NCBI GenBank assembly: GCA_030151765.1
Contig: JASLCW010000273.1
Span: forward strand, 1 to 9,465
Length of the DNA stretch: 9,465 nucleotides
Source: Marmoricola sp.
GTDB lineage: Bacteria > Actinomycetota > Actinomycetes > Propionibacteriales > Nocardioidaceae
Reading direction: 5' to 3'
Shown here piece by piece: positions 5,960 to 9,465 of the stretch. The notes beneath the pieces were generated by a model, which did not search any database, had not been told where the DNA came from, and was given only the letters and a program-made list of their open reading frames with translations. A program made the position numbers and the translations under genes. Every line of letters begins with the position of its first letter. Position 1 is the first letter of the stretch.

Positions 5960-6778
5960 ATGAACACCACGCAGGACCCGGTGGCGGTCGCACCGAGCGA
6001 CTCGCCACCGACGGGAGAGGGCATCGAGCTCTCGAAGGTCGGACGACGTTTCGGCGAGACCGTCGCCGTGGCGGGCGTCGACCTCTCGCTGCCACGGCAC
6101 GGTCGGCTGTCGATCATCGGCCCAAGCGGCTGCGGCAAGTCGACGGTCCTGAACCTGATCTGCGGGCTCTCCGAGCCCACGGAGGGCGTCATCCGCGTGG
6201 AGGGCGCCACGTCGGCCCAGGAGCGACTGGCCCGATGTGCCTGGATGCCGCAGCGCGACCTGCTGTTGCCCTGGCGCGACGTGGTCGGCAATGCGGCCCT
6301 CGCGCTGGAGAACAAGGGTGTGAAGAAGTCCGAGGCACGGGCGCAGGTGACCGAGCTCGTCGAGCGGTTCGGGCTCGCCGACTTCCAGGACCGCTATCCG
6401 CACCAGCTCTCCGGTGGCATGCGGCAGCGGGTCTCCTTCCTGCGCACCCTGGTCGCCGGCAAGGACGTGCTGCTCTTCGACGAGCCCTTCGGCGCGCTCG
6501 ACTCGATCACGCGAGGCGATCTGCAGCAGTGGTTGCGGCGCACTCTCGACGAGACCCCGCGTACGACGGTGCTCGTGACCCATGACGTCGAGGAGGCTCT
6601 CCTCCTCGGCGACACCGTCGTCGTCATGTCGGCCCGGCCGGGACGCATCGTCCGCAAGATCGACGTCCAGCTTCCGGAGACCGAGAGCCGGCGCGAGCTG
6701 ATCAAGCACCCCGAGTTCGCGGCGCTCCGCGACGAACTCCTGTCCCTCCTGGAGGCGGGCAATCATGACCGTGGCTGA
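5960..6778 (+). CDS. thiZ: ABC transporter ATP-binding protein, ThiZ-like (SsuB/TauB family)
   Basis: A 272-residue ATPase that powers import through the neighbouring permease at the inner face of the membrane. Numbering from the ATG at 5960: Walker A GPSGCGKST (54-62), Q-loop MPQRDLLLPW with Gln98, signature LSGGMRQR (150-157), Walker B LLFDEP (171-176), D-loop region GALD, and H-loop His208 in VTHDVEEA. All catalytic elements are intact. The nitrate/sulfonate/taurine/thiamine-pyrimidine group is indicated by the overall pattern; the ThiZ assignment rests on the ThiY-type binding protein and TenA genes beside it. The start at ATG 5960 is preferred over an upstream GTG (5927, 11 codons longer), because a GCGAGG site lies 6 nt before the ATG whereas only the hairpin precedes the GTG. 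The 3' end overlaps the permease by 14 bp, so translation is coupled. Confidence 0.88.
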   Translation: MNTTQDPVAVAPSDSPPTGEGIELSKVGRRFGETVAVAGVDLSLPRHGRLSIIGPSGCGKSTVLNLICGLSEPTEGVIRVEGATSAQERLARCAWMPQRDLLLPWRDVVGNAALALENKGVKKSEARAQVTELVERFGLADFQDRYPHQLSGGMRQRVSFLRTLVAGKDVLLFDEPFGALDSITRGDLQQWLRRTLDETPRTTVLVTHDVEEALLLGDTVVVMSARPGRIVRKIDVQLPETESRRELIKHPEFAALRDELLSLLEAGNHDRG

Positions 6779-7586
6779 GGCAGTGCCTCCCGTCAGTACG
6801 ACGGATCCCTCGACGATGGCGAAGTTCCGAGCGCAACTGCTCCACCTCGCGCCCCCCGCCGGCATCCTGCTGCTGGTCGCGATCGCCTGGCAGCTCAGCA
6901 GCAGTGTGCTCGGCGTACCGAAGTACATCCTCCCGTCACTGAGCGACATCTGGACCGCGGCCCACGACCAGTGGTCCAGTGTCTTCTCCAGTGCCATCCG
7001 GGTGACCTTGCAGGAGGTACTCGTCGGATTCGCGGTCGCCATCGCGGTCGGCGTCCTCATCGCCCTCGCGCTCCATCTCTCCGCGGCGCTCCGTACGGCG
7101 GTGCTGCCCCTGCTGATCGGCTCGCAGGCGGTGCCGATCGTCGTGATTGCTCCGGTACTGGCGATCATCTTCGGCTACACGCTCGCACCCAAGGTGATCG
7201 TGGTCTGCCTGATCTGCTTCTTCTCGATCGTGGTCAACACGATGCACGGACTGGGCTCGGTCGACCCGGAGCTGGTCAAGGTGATGCGCACACTGGACGC
7301 CAGCCGCTGGGCGATCCTGCGCCGGGTCGAGATCCCGGCAGCCCTGCCGGAATTCTTCACCGGCCTGCGGATTTCGGCGACCTATGCCTCGGTCGGCGCG
7401 GTCTTCGCCGAATTCGCCGGCTCCACCGACGGCCTCGGCTACGTGATGATCCAGGCCACTTCCCAACTGCGGACCGACATGGTCTTCGTCGCGATCTTCG
7501 CGCTGACCGCCATGTCCATCGTGCTGTTCATCGCCGTCTCGATCGTCGAGCGGCTCGTGTGCCCCTGGGCGCGTACAGAAAGGTAG
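6765..7586 (+). CDS. thiX: ABC transporter permease, ThiX-like
   Basis: A 273-residue integral membrane subunit of the binding-protein-dependent transporter family. After a soluble N-terminus of about 28 residues, about six hydrophobic segments are seen, near 31-49, 86-104, 112-137, 143-158, 203-220 and 240-262. The EAA-type coupling loop that docks on the ATPase is at about 186-215, with RRVEIPAALPEFFTGLRIS. The protein probably works as a homodimer with two ATPases and the lipoprotein below. The ATG at 6765 is inside the ATPase gene, 9 nt after a GGAGG. The family also serves sulfonates, nitrate and taurine, so the substrate is inferred from ThiY and TenA. Confidence 0.87.
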   Translation: MTVAEAVPPVSTTDPSTMAKFRAQLLHLAPPAGILLLVAIAWQLSSSVLGVPKYILPSLSDIWTAAHDQWSSVFSSAIRVTLQEVLVGFAVAIAVGVLIALALHLSAALRTAVLPLLIGSQAVPIVVIAPVLAIIFGYTLAPKVIVVCLICFFSIVVNTMHGLGSVDPELVKVMRTLDASRWAILRRVEIPAALPEFFTGLRISATYASVGAVFAEFAGSTDGLGYVMIQATSQLRTDMVFVAIFALTAMSIVLFIAVSIVERLVCPWARTER

Positions 7587-7594
7587 TAGTTGCC

Positions 7595-8596
7595 ATGATC
7601 GATGTGCGGAGGCGAGCGGTCCTGCTCGTCGGAGGCGTCATCGCTGCGCTCACGCTCGCGGCCTGCGGCTCGGGCGGCGGAGGCGATTCCTCGAAGATGA
7701 CGGTCCTGATGGACTGGTTCCCCAATCCTGACCACATCTCCCTCTACACGGCGCAGCAGATGGGCGCCTTCAAGGACGAGGGACTCGACGTCAAGCTGCA
7801 GCCTCCGTCGAACAACACGGACTCGCTGAAGCTGGTCAGCCTCGGCCAGATGCCGGTGGCGATCTCGTACGCGACCGCGGTCGTGAACGCCGAGGCGCAG
7901 GGACTCGACGTGGTCTCCGTCGCGGCGCTGATCCCGACCACGCTGAACTCGCTGATCCTCGACAAGAACTCCAAGGTGCAGAGCATCACCGACCTGAAGG
8001 GGAAGAACATCGGCTCGTCCGGCGACCCGGTCGCGGAGGCGATGTGGCGCTATGTCCTCAAGCAGAAGGGCTTCAGCGACAGCGACATCAAGTTCGTCTC
8101 GCTCAACCAGGGCTTCATCCCAGCGATGGTCTCCGGCAAGGTGGCCGCGGTGATCGGCGCCTACCAGAACATCGAGAGCGTCGAACTGCGCGACCACGGC
8201 CTCGACCCGGTGGCCTATCCGATCGGTGAGGTCGGCATCCCCAACTACGACGAGCTGGTCATCATCGCCAACCGCACCAAGCTGGACAAGGACAAGGCCT
8301 ATCGCGCCAATGTCACCAAGTTCCTGGCCGGACTGGCCAAGGGCGACGCGAAGGCACAGGCCGATCCGGCCGCCGCCCTCGCCGCGATGAAGCCGGTCGC
8401 CAAGGGCTACAGCGCCGATGCCCTGGAGAAGATGGTCAACCTGACCGCTCCGCTCCTGGCCAACCCGAAGGGCTTCGGCTACCAGGACATCAGCAGCTGG
8501 GACGCACTGGCGAAGTGGATGTACGACAACAAGACCATCGACAAGCAGGTCGACGTCTCGAAGATCGTCGACAACGACCTGCTGCCGAAGAAGTGA
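7595..8596 (+). CDS. thiY: ThiY-like substrate-binding lipoprotein (NMT1/THI5 domain)
   Basis: A 333-residue exported binding protein. Residues 1-24 are a lipoprotein signal: MIDVRRR, a hydrophobic stretch, and the lipobox LAAC with the lipidated Cys24, followed by a Gly-rich linker to about 33. The rest is an NMT1/THI5-like periplasmic-binding fold. The opening MTVLMDWFPNPDH (35-47), then GAFKDEGLDVKL and PSNN (71-74), matches ThiY-type proteins that capture N-formyl-4-amino-5-aminomethyl-2-methylpyrimidine, where a DW.PN..H signature is usual. LKGKNIGSSGDP (134-145) is the usual second-lobe entry. The CCCFC motif of fungal Thi5 is absent, as expected for a transporter component. Start at ATG 7595, 11 nt after AGAAAGG and 8 bp after the permease stop. 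Related proteins bind sulfonates or riboflavin, so ligand identity is strong but not certain. Confidence 0.88.
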   Translation: MIDVRRRAVLLVGGVIAALTLAACGSGGGGDSSKMTVLMDWFPNPDHISLYTAQQMGAFKDEGLDVKLQPPSNNTDSLKLVSLGQMPVAISYATAVVNAEAQGLDVVSVAALIPTTLNSLILDKNSKVQSITDLKGKNIGSSGDPVAEAMWRYVLKQKGFSDSDIKFVSLNQGFIPAMVSGKVAAVIGAYQNIESVELRDHGLDPVAYPIGEVGIPNYDELVIIANRTKLDKDKAYRANVTKFLAGLAKGDAKAQADPAAALAAMKPVAKGYSADALEKMVNLTAPLLANPKGFGYQDISSWDALAKWMYDNKTIDKQVDVSKIVDNDLLPKK

Positions 8597-8606
8597 GGGG
8601 GACGCG

Positions 8607-9305
8607 ATGACGACCGAGATCACAGCGCCGACGCGCACCGGCTGGACCGGGATGCTATGGCAGGACATGGAGCCGGGCTACCGGGCCATCCTGCGGCATC
8701 CCTTCATCGAGGGCCTGACCACCGGCGAGCTGGACCACGCGGCCTTCGGACGCTTCCTGGCCCAGGACTCCTACTACATTCGCAAGTACGCCCGCGCTCT
8801 GGCGGTGCTCGCGTCCAAGGCGCCCACCGAAGAGATGATGCACTCGATGCTGAGTCACGCCCAGGGCGCGGTGGCGGCGGAGTCGGACCTGCATGAGGGG
8901 CTGGCCCTCCAGGTCGGGCTGACCCGAGGGGACCTGCAGCACGCGGTGCCGACGCCGACGGCGGCTGCGTATGCCGACTTCATGCTCGCCCGGGCACATG
9001 ACGGCTCGTTCCTCGAGGGCGTGGCCACCATCCTGCCCTGCATGTGGATCTATGCCGAGGTCGGACAGCACCTGGTCGCAGCGGGTTCGCCGGACCCGAT
9101 CTACGCACGCTGGATCGAGAACTACGCCAGCGGCGACTATGCCACCGAGGTCGAGGGCGTACTCAACCTGCTCGACGTCGTCGGTGTGAACGGCGGTGAC
9201 CGGGAGAACGCCACGGCGCGCGAGCTCGCGGTGATCGCGACTCGTTACGAGTGGATGTTCTGGGACTCGGCGTACCGCGACGAGTCCTGGCCGGTGCTCT
9301 CGTGA
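8607..9305 (+). CDS. tenA: TenA, aminopyrimidine aminohydrolase / thiaminase II (cysteine type)
   Basis: A 232-residue canonical TenA_C enzyme. Known members hydrolyse 4-amino-5-aminomethyl-2-methylpyrimidine to HMP for thiamine salvage, and more weakly cleave thiamine. All signature residues are visible: HPF (31-33), QDSYYIRKYARAL with Asp54 and Tyr57, Glu92, PTPTAAAY with Tyr122, LPCMWIY with the nucleophile Cys145 and Tyr149, and EWMFWD with Glu215. These correspond to B. subtilis Asp44, Tyr47, Tyr112, Cys135, Tyr139 and Glu205. Length is typical, with an N-terminal extension of about 10 residues. The ATG lies 5 nt after AGGGGG, and that ribosome site overlaps the stop of the binding-protein gene, so the two are coupled. 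It is clearly different from the TenA-like protein at the head of the operon. Confidence 0.92.
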   Translation: MTTEITAPTRTGWTGMLWQDMEPGYRAILRHPFIEGLTTGELDHAAFGRFLAQDSYYIRKYARALAVLASKAPTEEMMHSMLSHAQGAVAAESDLHEGLALQVGLTRGDLQHAVPTPTAAAYADFMLARAHDGSFLEGVATILPCMWIYAEVGQHLVAAGSPDPIYARWIENYASGDYATEVEGVLNLLDVVGVNGGDRENATARELAVIATRYEWMFWDSAYRDESWPVLS

Positions 9306-9327
9306 TGCTGGCCGGGTGCACTCGGGC

Positions 9328-9465
9328 ATGACCCGGCGGATTCTGCTGCTCGGCGATCCGGTCGTCTCCCTCGACGAGGCGGACCTGATCGAGGACGGTG
9401 CCGTCCTCGTCGAGGGAGACCGGATCGTGGCCGTCGGGCCGCGCGCCTGCAGTTCCGCGCGCGGC
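9328..9465 (+). CDS. Amidohydrolase family protein, N-terminal part (runs off the window)
   Basis: Only the first 46 codons are present. The peptide begins MTRRILLLGDPVVSLDEAD and continues IEDGAVLVEGDRIVAVGP, the standard N-terminal beta-sandwich opening of the cytosine deaminase/TRZ-ATZ/chlorohydrolase branch of the amidohydrolase superfamily. The metal-binding HxH and later His/Asp lie beyond the window, so activity cannot be judged. Expected full length is about 400-470 residues. The ATG at 9328 has no strong ribosome site; an in-frame GTG at 9316 is an alternative. It follows tenA by 22 bp and is probably in the same operon. Such enzymes deaminate or hydrolyse pyrimidines, purines and triazines, so a role on the imported pyrimidine is plausible but inferred. 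Confidence 0.8.
   Translation, partial: MTRRILLLGDPVVSLDEADLIEDGAVLVEGDRIVAVGPRACSSARG
9354..9427. repeat. Long imperfect inverted repeat inside the amidohydrolase start
   Basis: The left arm (9354-9379, 26 nt) and right arm (9405-9427, 23 nt) are exact complements except for a single 3-nt bulge in the left arm (one of the two GTC copies at 9361-9366). The loop is 25 nt (9380-9404). The RNA would form a very stable hairpin of 23 paired bases within the first codons of the gene. Confidence 0.75.
9438..9465. repeat. GC inverted repeat at the window edge
   Basis: Perfect 9-bp arms GCCGCGCGC (9438-9446) and GCGCGCGGC (9457-9465) around a 10-nt loop, directly after the longer inverted repeat. 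In such GC-rich coding DNA this one may be chance. Confidence 0.45.

Noticed and set aside
5414..7168. 584-codon open frame on the minus strand opposite the TenA, ATPase and permease genes
   Set aside because: High-GC DNA gives long antisense frames. Its product is low-complexity and Arg/Ala/Gly/Val-rich with no recognisable domain, and the plus-strand genes have full family motifs.
7439..8668. 409-codon minus-strand frame opposite the ThiY-type gene
   Set aside because: Antisense shadow crossing two gene boundaries, with low-complexity Val/Asp/Arg/Leu-rich product.
9305..9331. ATG overlapping the tenA stop (TGATG) as the start of the next gene
   Set aside because: That frame ends after eight codons; the amidohydrolase reads in another frame from 9328 or 9316.

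Overview
The window reads as chromosomal DNA of a high-GC actinobacterium. Codons are strongly G/C-ending, GTG and TTG starts occur, one gene appears to be leaderless, and the lipoprotein signal is typical. A Nocardioides-like member of the Propionibacteriales is plausible, but that is a guess from style, not a placement.

Left half (1-4881) is a divergent amino-nitrogen locus. Three minus-strand genes form a likely operon, read from 4209 down to 5: a DUF1116 (AllG/YlbE-type) protein, a 12-helix APC-superfamily permease, and a glutamine-synthetase-family ligase of the GlnT/gamma-glutamylmethylamide-synthetase type. Opposite them, an Lrp/AsnC regulator is read rightward. The 174-bp divergent region holds a good sigma70-type promoter for the operon, a leaderless-type -10 for the regulator, and a pair of inverted TTCGAA-centred sites with a third small palindrome. 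These are good candidates for the regulator's operators. The likely logic is import of an amine or amino acid, glutamylation by the ligase, and an undefined step by the DUF1116 protein. The usual AllG partners AllF (FdrA) and AllH are not in the window.

The 4882-5218 gap holds no convincing gene. It contains a stem-loop-like inverted repeat and, at its right end, a promoter with an inverted-repeat operator candidate.

Right half (5219-9465) is a plus-strand thiamine-pyrimidine salvage operon: a divergent TenA-like protein, ABC ATPase (ThiZ type), ABC permease (ThiX type), NMT1/THI5-like lipoprotein (ThiY type), a canonical cysteine-type TenA, and the first 46 codons of an amidohydrolase that runs off the window. 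By family knowledge, ThiXYZ imports formylaminopyrimidine from degraded thiamine and TenA converts the deformylated aminopyrimidine to HMP. Three features are unusual. There are two dissimilar TenA proteins, and the first has Asn where the family has its substrate-binding Asp. An amidohydrolase sits where the deformylase YlmB might be expected. I see no TPP riboswitch. The amidohydrolase start also carries a long near-perfect inverted repeat.
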